Of a stretch of 64,000 bases of DNA, positions 27,387-36,615 are shown piece after piece. Source of the stretch: Streptacidiphilus fuscans (GTDB lineage Bacteria; Actinomycetota; Actinomycetes; Streptomycetales; Streptomycetaceae); assembly GCF_015690355.1 (NCBI RefSeq), contig NZ_JADPRT010000006.1:366003-430002 (forward strand). The letters run 5' to 3'. The notes under the pieces were generated by a model. It searched no databases. It worked only from the letters and a program-made list of their open reading frames with translations, and was not told the DNA's origin. Made by a program: the position numbers and the translations under genes. Numbering within the stretch: position 1 is the stretch's first letter; each line of letters opens with the position of its first letter.

Positions 27387-30300
27387 ATGACCTCGACCGG
27401 CTCGACCGGCAGGCAGCTCGGCGACGGGCCGCTGTGCGAACGGGAGGACGCCCTGCGCCTGGTGGCCGCGGAGGCGCGGCGCGCCCGGTCCGGCTCCGGC
27501 CGGCTGGTGCTGCTGCGCGGCGCCACCGGGACGGGACGCAGCGCACTGTTGGAGGCGGTCGCGGCGGACGGCACGGCGCAGGGGATGCGCGTGCTGCGCG
27601 CCCGGTGCTCCACCGAGCGCTCCGGCACCGAGTACGGCGCTCTGCGTCACCTCCTGGTCGGGGAACAGAGAGCTGACACAACATTAAATCCAGTCAATGG
27701 CACGGCAGTTGCCGATCAACTCTGGCAACTGGTCCGGAGCGCGGCCGCGGGGATGCCGCTGCTGCTGGCGATCGACGACGTCCACCTCGCAGACCCCGCG
27801 TCGCGACGCTTCCTGACCGAGGCCGCCCGGCAGTTGGACACCCTGCCGGTGCTGATCGTGGTCACCGAGCGCGGCCAGTACGACATCGCCGCGCCGGTGC
27901 CGGGGCTTGCCCACACCCTCTCGCCGACGCTGGTCCGCGGCCATGTCCTCGGCCCGCTCAGCCGCGCCGCCGCGGAGGCGATGGTCCACGGCCGTCTCGG
28001 CGGACGCGCCACCGACGCCTGGGTGGACGGCTGCCTGCACGCGAGCGCGGGCAACCCGCTGCTGCTGCGCGCGCTGTTGGACGACCTCGACGTCGCGTTC
28101 ACGACGCCTCCGGCGGACCGGGCGATTGCTGCTGGACTCCCGCAGGACTCGCCGGACTTCACGCAAGACTCGCCGGACTTCGCGCAGGATTGGCCTGCCT
28201 TCCCGCAGACCTGCGCCGACCTCTATCCGGGGGCCTTCGCGGCGGCCGTCACCTGGTGGCTGGAGAGCGCGGGCCCGGAGACCGCCGCCGTCGCCCGCAG
28301 GCTGGCCGACGTCGTCGGCCCGGCAACGGACGCCGCCGCTCCGCAACTCCCGCTTCCGGAGGGCATGTCGGACGACGTCGATCTGGTCGCCGGGGTCACC
28401 GGAACCGACCCCTCCCGGGTGGCGGGCTGGATGACCGCGATGCTGCGGCTGGGCCTGCTGCGGGAGACCCGTGGCCGGGTCCGGTTCGCCCATCCGCTGC
28501 TGCGCGACGCCGTGCTCGACGGCTGGCAGCGAGCCGACCGGCAAGCCGCCCACCGCGACGCCGCCGCCTACCGGCAGCGCCGGGGCGACCCCACCGAGGC
28601 GGTCGCCGCCCACCTGCTGCGCACCCACGCCGTCGGCGCGGTCTGGGCCGTCGACGTCCTGCGCGACGCGGCGGCCACCGCCGCCCGCGCCGGTCGCACC
28701 ACCGACGCGGTGACGCTGCTGCGCCGCGCGCTGGAGGAGCCGGTCCCCCGCGTGCGCCGGGCGGAGGTGCTGACCGAACTGGCTTCGCTGGAGCTCGCCT
28801 CGTTGCGCGGCACGGGCATCCCCCGGCTCGCCGAGGCGCTGCGGCTGCGCGAGGAACCCCGGGAGCGGGTCCAGGCCACGGTCGCGCTGGGCCTCGCGAT
28901 GGCCCGGCGCGGCGAGGCCCAGGCCGCCGTCGCCCTGCTCCAGGACCTGGACGCGGGCGGCTCGTTGACCGACCAACCAGCTCTGGCCCGCACCGTCCGG
29001 CTCGCCTCGGCGCTGCTGTCGGACCACGACCGCGAGGTCCGCCGCGAGGTCTACGACGAGCTGCACGAGTCCGCCGACCGTGACCCGGCACTGTTCGGCC
29101 CGGCCGAACAGGCGCTGCTGGTCCGCCACGAGACGACCGCCGGTCTGCTCTCCGCCGACGAGGCGATGCGGCGCCTCCGCGCCCTGCTCTCCGCCGACGA
29201 GGACCCGCTGCTGATGCCGTATCTGCTGGGCACCGCCGCAGCGGTCGCACAGTGGGCCGACGCGCTCGACGACGCCGACCGGCTGGTCCGGCAGGGCCTG
29301 TCCACCCATCGGCTGCCCCCGCTGCACCCGATGCACCAGGCGCTGCTCAACACCCGCTGGGACGTCATGGCCGCGCGCGGCGACCACGCCCGGCTGCTGG
29401 CCGAGTTCGAACGCCGGGAGGGCGGCACGTCGGGGCGGGCGGTCCGGCCGGGCAACCTGCTGGCCCATGTCGTGATCGCGCTCGTCGAGACCGGCCGGCT
29501 GGACGAGGCCGCCCGCCTGACCGCGAGCGTCGACGTCCAGATCAGTCACGTCCCGGACGACACCTGGGAGTTCAACCGCTTCCTGTACGCCCGGGGTGTC
29601 GTGCGCGCGGCGTCGGGCGAGTTCCAGGAGGCGGTGGACGACTTCCTGGAGTGCGGACGGCGGCAGACCTCGCGCGAGGTGGTCAGCCCGGTGGTGACGC
29701 CGTGGCGCTCGGCGGCGGCCGAGTGCCTGCTGGCGCTAGGCTCGCCGCAGTCCGCGCTGCCGCTGGCCGAGGAGGAGTTCCGGCTGGCGTCGGTCTGGGG
29801 CACCCCGCGCGTCCTCGGCCGCGCGCTGCGCGTGCTGGGCGCGGTCAGCAACGGCCGCCGCGGCCTGGAGCTGACCGCCCGCGCGGTCGAGACGCTGCGC
29901 GGCGGCGACGCGGACGCCGAACTGGCGGCGGCGCTGATCGCCCAGGGCCGCCGGCTCACCGCCGCGGGCCAGCGGCTCCAGGCCCGCGCCCTGCTCCGCG
30001 AGGCCACTGCCGTGGCCGAACGCCTGGGCTCCGCACGGCTCCTGGACCAGGCGGAACAGGCGCTCCGCACCGGCAGCCCCCGCCTCCGCGTCACCCACCA
30101 CAGCGGCGTGGACGCGCTCACCGAGAGCGAACTCCGCATAGCCCGCCTCGCGGCCGACGGCCGCACCAACGCCGAGATCTCCGCACTGCTCCACCTCGCC
30201 CGGCGCACCGTGGAGACCCATCTCACCAGCACCTACCGCAAACTGGCCATCCGCGGCCGCAACGAACTCCCCTCCGCCCTCGACTCCACCCCACCCTCCC

Positions 30301-30431
30301 GCCTCTCCCTCCGCGCCGTCCGCCCCTCCGGCCCGGACCCCGACCCGAGACCGACCGCAGGCCCCCAAATCCCCTACCAACTCCGCCGCGAGGCCCCAAC
30401 TCCGCAGGAGATCCACGGCGAGGCGCAGTGA
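27387..30431 (+). CDS. Large LuxR (LAL-type) regulator with a TTA codon
   Basis: A 1014-residue LAL-family regulator. ATG at 27387 has AGGAGG 6 nt upstream. Residues 45-52 are a Walker A variant, GATGTGRS, with Arg in place of Lys. Walker B is LLLAIDDVHLAD near 127-138. A TPR-like helical middle follows, then a C-terminal LuxR HTH (LTESELRIARLAADGRTNAE, ARRTVETHLTSTYRKL). Codon 100 (27684-27686) is TTA, set in a short AT-rich patch. In Streptomyces TTA needs the bldA tRNA, so translation may be restricted to development. A 7-residue tandem repeat (QDSPDFT, QDSPDFA, QDWPAFP) is encoded at 28143-28205. It probably controls the adjacent CIS genes. Confidence 0.85.
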   Translation: MTSTGSTGRQLGDGPLCEREDALRLVAAEARRARSGSGRLVLLRGATGTGRSALLEAVAADGTAQGMRVLRARCSTERSGTEYGALRHLLVGEQRADTTLNPVNGTAVADQLWQLVRSAAAGMPLLLAIDDVHLADPASRRFLTEAARQLDTLPVLIVVTERGQYDIAAPVPGLAHTLSPTLVRGHVLGPLSRAAAEAMVHGRLGGRATDAWVDGCLHASAGNPLLLRALLDDLDVAFTTPPADRAIAAGLPQDSPDFTQDSPDFAQDWPAFPQTCADLYPGAFAAAVTWWLESAGPETAAVARRLADVVGPATDAAAPQLPLPEGMSDDVDLVAGVTGTDPSRVAGWMTAMLRLGLLRETRGRVRFAHPLLRDAVLDGWQRADRQAAHRDAAAYRQRRGDPTEAVAAHLLRTHAVGAVWAVDVLRDAAATAARAGRTTDAVTLLRRALEEPVPRVRRAEVLTELASLELASLRGTGIPRLAEALRLREEPRERVQATVALGLAMARRGEAQAAVALLQDLDAGGSLTDQPALARTVRLASALLSDHDREVRREVYDELHESADRDPALFGPAEQALLVRHETTAGLLSADEAMRRLRALLSADEDPLLMPYLLGTAAAVAQWADALDDADRLVRQGLSTHRLPPLHPMHQALLNTRWDVMAARGDHARLLAEFERREGGTSGRAVRPGNLLAHVVIALVETGRLDEAARLTASVDVQISHVPDDTWEFNRFLYARGVVRAASGEFQEAVDDFLECGRRQTSREVVSPVVTPWRSAAAECLLALGSPQSALPLAEEEFRLASVWGTPRVLGRALRVLGAVSNGRRGLELTARAVETLRGGDADAELAAALIAQGRRLTAAGQRLQARALLREATAVAERLGSARLLDQAEQALRTGSPRLRVTHHSGVDALTESELRIARLAADGRTNAEISALLHLARRTVETHLTSTYRKLAIRGRNELPSALDSTPPSRLSLRAVRPSGPDPDPRPTAGPQIPYQLRREAPTPQEIHGEAQ

Positions 30432-30616
30432 CGTCCGCCTGCGGCGACGGGTGGAACCGGCCGGACCCCTCCCCGGCCCCGGTGGTCCTGCTCGATGTGG
30501 TCTGCCAGCATCTCCGCGTGGTGGACAGCAGTCCGAGGCATGTCCAGATCTGCCGCGCGGCGCTGCTCGCGCTGGAACGAAGCGCACCAAAAGCAGCCCG
30601 CAACCGGGGTGTTCAT
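30374..30616 (-). CDS. Small putative zinc-finger protein (CxxC, His cluster)
   Basis: An 80-residue protein; ATG at 30616 overlaps the upstream stop (ATGA), so it is coupled. Cys8-x2-Cys11 and His32/33, His40 and His45 make a plausible zinc site (GCFWCASF, then HHAEMLADHIEQDH). The last about 30 residues are Gly/Arg/Pro-rich and overlap the 3' end of the convergent LAL gene by 58 nt. Function is unknown; it travels with the XRE/DUF6879 module. Confidence 0.5.
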   Translation of the reverse strand: MNTPVAGCFWCASFQREQRRAADLDMPRTAVHHAEMLADHIEQDHRGRGGVRPVPPVAAGGRHCASPWISCGVGASRRSW

Positions 30617-30840
30617 GCCGTCGTCTCCCGCTGGATCTTCTCCAGAACGGCCGCCAGCGCCTCGGCCACCTCCGCCGTGCAGCCACCCAACTCCACGAAG
30701 GGGGTCTCCCTGACGGGGTGTGAGCCGCGCAGCGACGGAATGGTGATGCCGTGCGCGGTGAGCGCGTTCCGAAGCCGCTCCGCCGCCACAATGGCGAGCC
30801 GGTACGGATCCGTTCTGATATCCCGCTGAGTGATAGTCAC
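30613..30840 (-). CDS. Small conserved-type hypothetical protein
   Basis: A 75-residue protein. GTG at 30840 is preceded by GGGAG at 8 nt. It is mostly helical with a central LRNALTAHGITIPSLR and a C-terminal EVAEALAAVLEKIQRE helix. I recognise the type from streptomycete HTH/DUF loci but not a function. It lies about 100 nt downstream of the XRE gene and is coupled to the putative zinc-finger gene. Confidence 0.6.
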   Translation of the reverse strand: MTITQRDIRTDPYRLAIVAAERLRNALTAHGITIPSLRGSHPVRETPFVELGGCTAEVAEALAAVLEKIQRETTA

Positions 30841-30939
30841 AGTGGTGCTCCCTGCGGCCAGTTCGTATCGTCTTCTTGATGACGATGTTCGACCGGCCGG
30901 CGGAGCGGATCCAGTCCCATTCTCCTTGTGGACTAAAGA

Positions 30940-31770
30940 TCAACGGAAGAGCTGCGCCCATTCCTCAAGACGAATACGCGCCGCGTCCCCCCATAGTGCG
31001 TGAGCCTCGTACGACGAGAACTCCGCAAGGTAACTCTCAACATCTCGGGCGTCCTTGAGCACCATCACTCCCGTCGAGGTCTCCACTGTGGCCAGGCTGC
31101 GGTCGTAGACCGTGAAGACGTTCAACGGTGTCAGTGGAACATGACCGGCAAGAGGAAGCACGCCCAGTCGTACGCTCGGCAAGCGACTGACAGACACGAG
31201 GCGGTCGATTTGCATCGCCATGGCCGGCCTGGGGAGCAGCGGCCATCTGACCGCCTGTTCCGTGAGCAGAAACGTGAATCGCTTGGACGCGTCGTAGAGG
31301 ACGGACTGGCGGTCAAGCTTTCGGGAAATCGCCTGTGAGTGATCCCCCGGAACGTTGGCCAGGGTCGCTCGAATATACTCGGGCGTGGAGAGCAAGGAGG
31401 TAATTATGGTCGGCAGGAAGAACCGGAATTCGGCTGACATCCGCTCCAGGTCGGCAAGTTCGCTCTGCTTCTTCTCAAGCCCCTTGCGACGCATGGACCG
31501 GAAGTCCTGCCACTCAGTGTTGGCAATGCGGGTCAGAGCGCCGACCTCGGCTATCAGCCCTGCTGGGGCGTCAAGTGCCCGTAGGATGCGCTCCACGTCG
31601 ACCAGCGTAGGAACGGTCTTCCCGGTTTCAATCTTGGAGATTTTGGATTGTGACATATTGCAACGCTGAGCGAGCCGAACCCCTGAGAGTCCGGCCCGCC
31701 GCCTGAGCGTTCTCAATGTCTCTGCCAGGTCTGCCTTGCTCTGCCCCAGCTGGTCCGGGTCGAGCGTCAC
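30940..31770 (-). CDS. XRE-family HTH regulator with DUF5753 domain
   Basis: A 276-residue protein. An N-terminal Cro/CI HTH (about 15-70, LRRRAGLSGVRLAQRCNMSQ then KISKIETGK) is followed by a DUF5753 ligand or partner domain (about 95-270, FLPTIITSLLSTPEYIRATL, FTFLLTEQAVRWPLL). The GTG at 31770 overlaps the DUF6879 stop (GTGA). Members of this family pair with small DUF397 or DUF6879 proteins in developmental and antibiotic control in Streptomyces. Codon use is less GC-biased than its neighbours (ATA, ATT and AGT codons), a hint of later acquisition. Confidence 0.9.
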   Translation of the reverse strand: MTLDPDQLGQSKADLAETLRTLRRRAGLSGVRLAQRCNMSQSKISKIETGKTVPTLVDVERILRALDAPAGLIAEVGALTRIANTEWQDFRSMRRKGLEKKQSELADLERMSAEFRFFLPTIITSLLSTPEYIRATLANVPGDHSQAISRKLDRQSVLYDASKRFTFLLTEQAVRWPLLPRPAMAMQIDRLVSVSRLPSVRLGVLPLAGHVPLTPLNVFTVYDRSLATVETSTGVMVLKDARDVESYLAEFSSYEAHALWGDAARIRLEEWAQLFR

Positions 31771-32279
31771 GCGGTCACATACTCCCCGAAGGGGACGGAC
31801 TCAGCAACAGCGATGCGCTGTGCCTCGGCGAACGGCTCGACATCGCCTTCGTGAAGCACCCGGTTGATCTGGGTTCCGTCAGCTTGGTAGTTCATCAGCA
31901 CGACCGTTGAGCGATCGAACATCCAGAAGTCCTGGAAACCCTCCAGGGGGTTTTCTCGGTCGGTCACGTCGAGAATCCGGATGTCCTCGCCGGCCTGGGC
32001 GCTGTGACGGTAGTATCTGGCGAATTCAAAGCGCAGATAGTCACTCAGTGGACGACGCAGGACATGAACTCTTCCCATTGCGCGCCCCTCGGCCTTGTGA
32101 CGCCGGATCTGAGCGGTCCAATCATCCTCTCGGACCTCGAGGAACCTCGCCCCAGCGCGAAACTGAGCCAGTTCGTCGGCTTCCTGGGGCACGATGTACT
32201 GAGGGAGCGTCTCCAACCGCCAAGCCTCCCGCTTGAAATCGCGGAACTTGGCCGCCCATTCCTCACCAGCCAAGAGCAC
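31767..32279 (-). CDS. DUF6879 family protein
   Basis: A 170-residue protein with a Trp/Arg-rich core (EEWAAKFRDFKREAWRLETL, VHVLRRPLSDYLRFEFARYY, DFWMFDRSTVVLMNY), diagnostic of DUF6879. These are partners of XRE/DUF5753 regulators; some related proteins act as antagonists of the HTH partner. The start is GTG at 32279, overlapping the preceding small gene by 17 nt, so an ORF-internal start cannot be excluded. GC content is lower than in flanking genes. Confidence 0.8.
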   Translation of the reverse strand: MLLAGEEWAAKFRDFKREAWRLETLPQYIVPQEADELAQFRAGARFLEVREDDWTAQIRRHKAEGRAMGRVHVLRRPLSDYLRFEFARYYRHSAQAGEDIRILDVTDRENPLEGFQDFWMFDRSTVVLMNYQADGTQINRVLHEGDVEPFAEAQRIAVAESVPFGEYVTA

Positions 32280-32478
32280 GAAAAGCCTCCTTCAGGACCG
32301 CTTCGGGAATCTCCACAAGCCCCTCCCCCTCCGGGGGCTGGAAGCCGGCGAAGTGTTCGCCCTGGACGACGAACGTGCCACGGTCCGTTCGGTAGACGTT
32401 CGGGCAGTCCCCCTGCCCACACTCGCCAGACCCCTCCCCGCTTCCGGTGAGCCGGGTGAGTCCGATCTTCTCCGCCAT
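32263..32478 (-). CDS. Small protein at the head of the XRE/DUF6879 operon
   Basis: A 71-residue protein; ATG at 32478. It has two Cys in GECGQGDCPNVYRTD, a beta-rich middle (GTFVVQGEHFAGF) and a helical end (IPEAVLKEAFRALGW). Small proteins like this precede DUF6879 genes in streptomycetes; function is unknown. It is the first gene of the module, so its promoter should lie in 32479-32663. Confidence 0.7.
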   Translation of the reverse strand: MAEKIGLTRLTGSGEGSGECGQGDCPNVYRTDRGTFVVQGEHFAGFQPPEGEGLVEIPEAVLKEAFRALGW

Positions 32479-32663
32479 GGTGGAGGTCCCTTCCCGCTGG
32501 GCACCCAGCGCGCCCTGGGCACGAAGGTAGGCGGACTCTCAATACATCGTCTATGCCGCAACGGAGTTATTCCCGTCATGGAATAGTTGACCAAGAAACG
32601 GGAGAGCTCCGCTGGTCACCCGACTCGATGACAGTCAAGGCAGCCAACGGCCGCATCCGACCC

Positions 32664-35285
32664 CTACCGGCGCGGGTTCGCGCGGCGCGTGGGCTCGGCG
32701 GTGGTGGGGTCTTCGGGCCAGGGGTGGCGGGGGTAGCGGCCGCGGAGGTCGGCGCGGACGGCGCGGTAGCCGTCGCGCCAGAAGGAGGCGAGGTCCGCGG
32801 TGACGGCGGCCGGGCGGCCCGCCGGGGAGAGCAGATGGATCGTCAGCGGGACGCGCCCGCCGGCGAGGCGGGGAGCGGTCTGCCAGCCGAACAGCTCCTG
32901 GAGCTTGACCGCGAGGACGGGCTGGTCGGCGGAGTAGTCGACGCGGATCCTGGACCCGGTGGGGACGGTGATCCGCTCGGGAGCCAGCTCGTCGAGGCGG
33001 CCGGCCTCGCCGGAGGCCCACGGCAGCAGCCGGGCCAGGGCGGTCGCCGTGGGGACGCGTTCCAGGTCGGCGCGGCGGCGGGCGCGGGAGAGTTCGGGCT
33101 CCAGCCAGTCCTCGGCACGCTCACGCAGGGAGCCGCCGTCGACGGCGGGCCAGGGGTCGCCCAGCACGCGGTGCAGGAAAGCCATCCGCTGTCGCAGGCT
33201 CGTCGCCTCGGCCGACCAGGTCAGCAGCTCCTCGACGCCCTCGACGGCGAGACCCTCCAGCAGGGCCGCCCGCAGCAGCGCCCGGTCCGGAGCGGCCAAC
33301 GGCTCGGTGGCGAGTTCGACCGCGCCGAGCGCCTCGACGCGGCGGGCGGCGACCTCGCCCCGCCTCGACCCCGGCGGGACCGCCCAGCGGACCTCCTCAC
33401 GATCCGTCAGCAGCGGTGCCGCGCACATACGGGCGGTGGCCTCGTCCGTCGCGGCGGCCAGCTGGACCCGCGCCGAGGGCGACCCGGCCGGGCGGTCGGC
33501 GACGGCGACCGCGATCCACTCCGCGCCGGACAGCGCCGACCCGGCGCCCGTCGCGGCGGCGGTGCCCGAGGCCATCAAGTAGGCGGATGCGGCGCCGGGT
33601 TCGGGCTTCTGCAGTGCCCCCGGCCGTGACCCCGGGCTGCGCCTCCTGGCGATGCGTTCGGGGAAGGCCAGCCCGGCGATCAGCCCGGCCGCCTCGGCGT
33701 CGCCCACACCAGCTGGTGCTTCGTCCGCGTCCGGGTGCCGACGCAGCCGTCGCACCTCGTCGCGCCAGCGCGCCGCGTAGGGGTCGTTGCCCTTGCGAAC
33801 CGCGCGGCGGACGGCGGCGAGGTCGTCGCCCAGCGCACGCGGCGGCTCCTCGGAGAGCAGCGCGACCAGCTCGGCCGCCGGGCGCTCGCCGACGAGCGGC
33901 GCGCCGTCGAGCAGCGCCCGGCCGAGCCGGGGGTGCAGGCCGGTGCGCGCGATCCGGACACCCCGTCCCGTGGCGCGGCCCTCGGCGTCGACCGCGCCCA
34001 GCGCGGTCAGCGTGGTGTGCGCGGCGGCCATCGCACCGGCGGGCGGCGCGTCGGGCAGGGCGAGTCCGCGAGCGCCGGGCGCTCCCCAGCAACTGGCCTG
34101 GAGGGCGAAGGAGGTGAGGTCCGCCTGCATGATCTCGGGCGTGGGCAGCGCCCTCGCCAGCGCGTCCTCGGCTTCCGCCCAGCAGCGGTAGACGGCGCCG
34201 GGCGCCTCCCGGCCCGCTCGTCCGGCGCGCTGGCGTCCGGTCGCCAGCGAGGACCGCACGGTCACCAGCCCGGCCAACCCACGGGCGTGGTCGGTACGCG
34301 GCTCACGGGTCAACCCGCAGTCGACGACGGTGCGCACCCCGGGCACGGTCAGCGAGGACTCGGCGACCGACGTCGAGAGCACGACCCTGCGGCGGGAGCC
34401 GGGCGCGAGGGCGGCGTCCTGCACGGAGCGGTCGGCCCGTCCGTGCAGTTGCAGCACATCGGCAGTGTCGCGCAGGCCGCCCAGCAGACCGGCCACCCTG
34501 CCGATCTCGCTCACGCCGGGGAGGAAGCACAGCACGTCGCCTTCGCGCTCGCGCAGCGCCCGCAGCACGGTCGCCGCGACGTGCTCCAGCAGGGCCGGGT
34601 CGGTGCGCAACCCCTGCGGCGGCCGGACCGGGCGGGGCGGCGGCGACCAGATCACCTCCACGGGATGCTGGATCCCGTGCGCCTCGACGACGGGCGCGGG
34701 CCCGTCCGCGCCCCCATCCGCCCCGCCATCCGCGCCGCCATCCGCGTCGCCTCCGCCGCCGCCGAGAAGCCGGGACCACGCGGCGGTGTCGGAGGTCGCC
34801 GACGCGCACACCAGCTGCAGTTCGGGACGGAGCGCGGCCCGCACGTCCAGCAGGAAGGCCAGCGCGGTGTCCGCGTCGAGGTGCCGCTCATGGCACTCGT
34901 CCAGCATGACGAGGTCCACCCCGGCGAGTTCCTGGTCGCGCTGCAGGCGTTGCAGCAGGACGCCGGTGGTGACGACCTCGACCACGGTGTCCGGGCCCAC
35001 CCGCCGCTCGCCGCGCACCGTGAAACCGACCCGCTCCCCCACCGGCTCGCCCAGCATCCACGCCATCCGGCGGGCGGCGGCCCGTACCGCAAGCCGCCGC
35101 GGCTCGGCGACCAGCACCCGCCGCGACGGCGTCCCGTCCAGCAGTCCGGCCAGCGCCAGCGGCACCAGCGTCGTCTTCCCCGTCCCGGGCGGCGCCTCCA
35201 GCACCGCCGCCCCGCGCGACTCCAGGGCGCGTCGGAGCGCGGGCACGGCACTGCGTACGGGGAGGTCAAGGGCGGCGAGGTTCAC
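32664..35285 (-). CDS. hrpB: ATP-dependent RNA helicase HrpB
   Basis: An 873-residue DEAH-type helicase. GTG at 35285 with GGGGAG upstream is preferred over 35312, since the family starts close to LPVRSAVPALRRAL. Seen are Walker A EAPPGTGKTTL, the DECH box VMLDECHERHLD, the SAT-like CASATSDTA motif, STSVAESSLTVPGV and QRAGRAGREAPG, then the HrpB-specific C-terminal region. A long Gly/Asp/Ala repeat (GGADGGADGGADG) is inserted between motifs in domain 1. HrpB roles in bacteria are poorly defined (RNA processing). It is in no clear operon. Confidence 0.9.
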   Translation of the reverse strand: MNLAALDLPVRSAVPALRRALESRGAAVLEAPPGTGKTTLVPLALAGLLDGTPSRRVLVAEPRRLAVRAAARRMAWMLGEPVGERVGFTVRGERRVGPDTVVEVVTTGVLLQRLQRDQELAGVDLVMLDECHERHLDADTALAFLLDVRAALRPELQLVCASATSDTAAWSRLLGGGGGDADGGADGGADGGADGPAPVVEAHGIQHPVEVIWSPPPRPVRPPQGLRTDPALLEHVAATVLRALREREGDVLCFLPGVSEIGRVAGLLGGLRDTADVLQLHGRADRSVQDAALAPGSRRRVVLSTSVAESSLTVPGVRTVVDCGLTREPRTDHARGLAGLVTVRSSLATGRQRAGRAGREAPGAVYRCWAEAEDALARALPTPEIMQADLTSFALQASCWGAPGARGLALPDAPPAGAMAAAHTTLTALGAVDAEGRATGRGVRIARTGLHPRLGRALLDGAPLVGERPAAELVALLSEEPPRALGDDLAAVRRAVRKGNDPYAARWRDEVRRLRRHPDADEAPAGVGDAEAAGLIAGLAFPERIARRRSPGSRPGALQKPEPGAASAYLMASGTAAATGAGSALSGAEWIAVAVADRPAGSPSARVQLAAATDEATARMCAAPLLTDREEVRWAVPPGSRRGEVAARRVEALGAVELATEPLAAPDRALLRAALLEGLAVEGVEELLTWSAEATSLRQRMAFLHRVLGDPWPAVDGGSLRERAEDWLEPELSRARRRADLERVPTATALARLLPWASGEAGRLDELAPERITVPTGSRIRVDYSADQPVLAVKLQELFGWQTAPRLAGGRVPLTIHLLSPAGRPAAVTADLASFWRDGYRAVRADLRGRYPRHPWPEDPTTAEPTRRANPRR

Positions 35286-35330
35286 CCCCGCAGTCTCCCC
35301 GATCCAGGCCACGGCCGAGCACTGCGTCCG

Positions 35331-36506
35331 TCAGAAGCGCAGGACCGCCGCGACCCCGTCCGTCTCGGCGAGCGTGCCGTCGGGCACGAACAGAACCTCT
35401 CCGTCCGCGCGAATCGTGTTCTCAACCAGCTGCTCGACGATGTCCGTGGCCACGCCCAGGGAGTGCGGGGCCGGTCCGATGTCCCGCTTCGGATTCGGCA
35501 GGGTGACCGGTTCCTGGACCGGTTCGAGCTCCAGCTCGCGGCGGTCGTCGGAGATGCGCCCGGCGATCACCTGGCCTTCCTCCACGACGAGCAGCCGGAC
35601 CCGCTTGTCCGCGACGGCTGTCCACACCTCCACCGGGCCGCCCGCGAACTTGCCCTGCGAGCGTGCCGTGTCCATGGCGGCGAGCGCTCCGGCGACCTGC
35701 TGGGCGTCGAACTCGTCGAGGACGGGCGTCAGCCGCTTCACCAGCTCCCGCGCCGGAACGGTCTCCATGCCGGTCAGCGGGAGAGTCCCGGCGATGAGGT
35801 CCGCCAGGTCCGTCTCCTGCCGGAACATCGTCAGCATCTTGGGGCTGCCGACCAGGAAGAGCGGCGGCCTGCCCGCCTCCTTCACGGCGTCCCCCAGGCG
35901 GGAGTTGACGGCCCGAAGGTACTGCTTCAGATAGGCCTCGTGATCCTCGTACGGCGCGGAGTGCGGGATCGGGCCGGGGATCGCGTCCTCGGGCGAGGGG
36001 ATCTGCGGGCTGTCGGGGAAGCCGTGCTCGGTGACCTCCGTCAGCTCCCGCCACGCCCCTCGGAACAGCCGGCTCAGCTTCTGGTCGAGGACCAGCACCA
36101 GGTACGGACGCGCGCCCTGCTCCGCCGCCACCAGATACCGGGTGAGGAACGTGGTGCCGAACTCCACGCGCGGCACCACCGCCCACGGTGAGGTGAAGTG
36201 CCACACCTGGACGGGTTCGCCCGCGGCGACGTAGGCCACCATGGCGTCGCCCGACCGGTCGGAGTCCCGCGCGACCTCGATCACGTCGGGGTCCAGCTTG
36301 TGCCGGGTCAGCTCCAGCCGGTCGTCACGGTCCACGTCGGGGTCGTCGGCGAGCCTGCGCTTCGCCTCGGTGAGCACGTCCCGCAGCAGGATCCGGGTGT
36401 GGTCGTCGGAGGGGGCCTTCGGGTCGCTGGGCAGGACCAGTGTGATCGCCGGGTAGGGCCGCGGGCTGCGCAATGCGGCCAGTGCTTCGGGAGTCACCTC
36501 GGGCAT
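35331..36506 (-). CDS. baeRF-like (archaeo-eukaryotic release-factor-type) protein
   Basis: A 391-residue protein. ATG at 36506 was chosen; a TTG at 36527 is possible. The order of elements (PAITLVLPSDPKAPSDD, PYLVLVLDQKLSRLFRGAW, PLFLVGSPKMLTMFRQ, VEWT-like core, C-terminal ADGEVLFVPDG) matches bacterial eRF1-like families of the baeRF type. These are thought to act in ribosome rescue or stress, but the bacterial members are barely characterised. The stop lies 46 nt before the hrpB start. Confidence 0.7.
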   Translation of the reverse strand: MPEVTPEALAALRSPRPYPAITLVLPSDPKAPSDDHTRILLRDVLTEAKRRLADDPDVDRDDRLELTRHKLDPDVIEVARDSDRSGDAMVAYVAAGEPVQVWHFTSPWAVVPRVEFGTTFLTRYLVAAEQGARPYLVLVLDQKLSRLFRGAWRELTEVTEHGFPDSPQIPSPEDAIPGPIPHSAPYEDHEAYLKQYLRAVNSRLGDAVKEAGRPPLFLVGSPKMLTMFRQETDLADLIAGTLPLTGMETVPARELVKRLTPVLDEFDAQQVAGALAAMDTARSQGKFAGGPVEVWTAVADKRVRLLVVEEGQVIAGRISDDRRELELEPVQEPVTLPNPKRDIGPAPHSLGVATDIVEQLVENTIRADGEVLFVPDGTLAETDGVAAVLRF

Positions 36507-36567
36507 GTGCACCACATCGCTCGTCAAGGGGCCCGCTCAGGGCCCAGCCAATGAGGGCCTCCGCAGG

Positions 36568-36615
36568 GCCCGGTGGGTCAGAGGCCTGGTGAGTCAGAGG
36601 CCCGGTGGGTCAGGG
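36568..36615. repeat. Tandem repeat, 3 x 16 bp
   Basis: GCCCGGTGGGTCAGAG, GCCTGGTGAGTCAGAG and GCCCGGTGGGTCAGGG in direct succession. The stop codon of the small gene at 36610 lies in copy 3. Confidence 0.85.
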
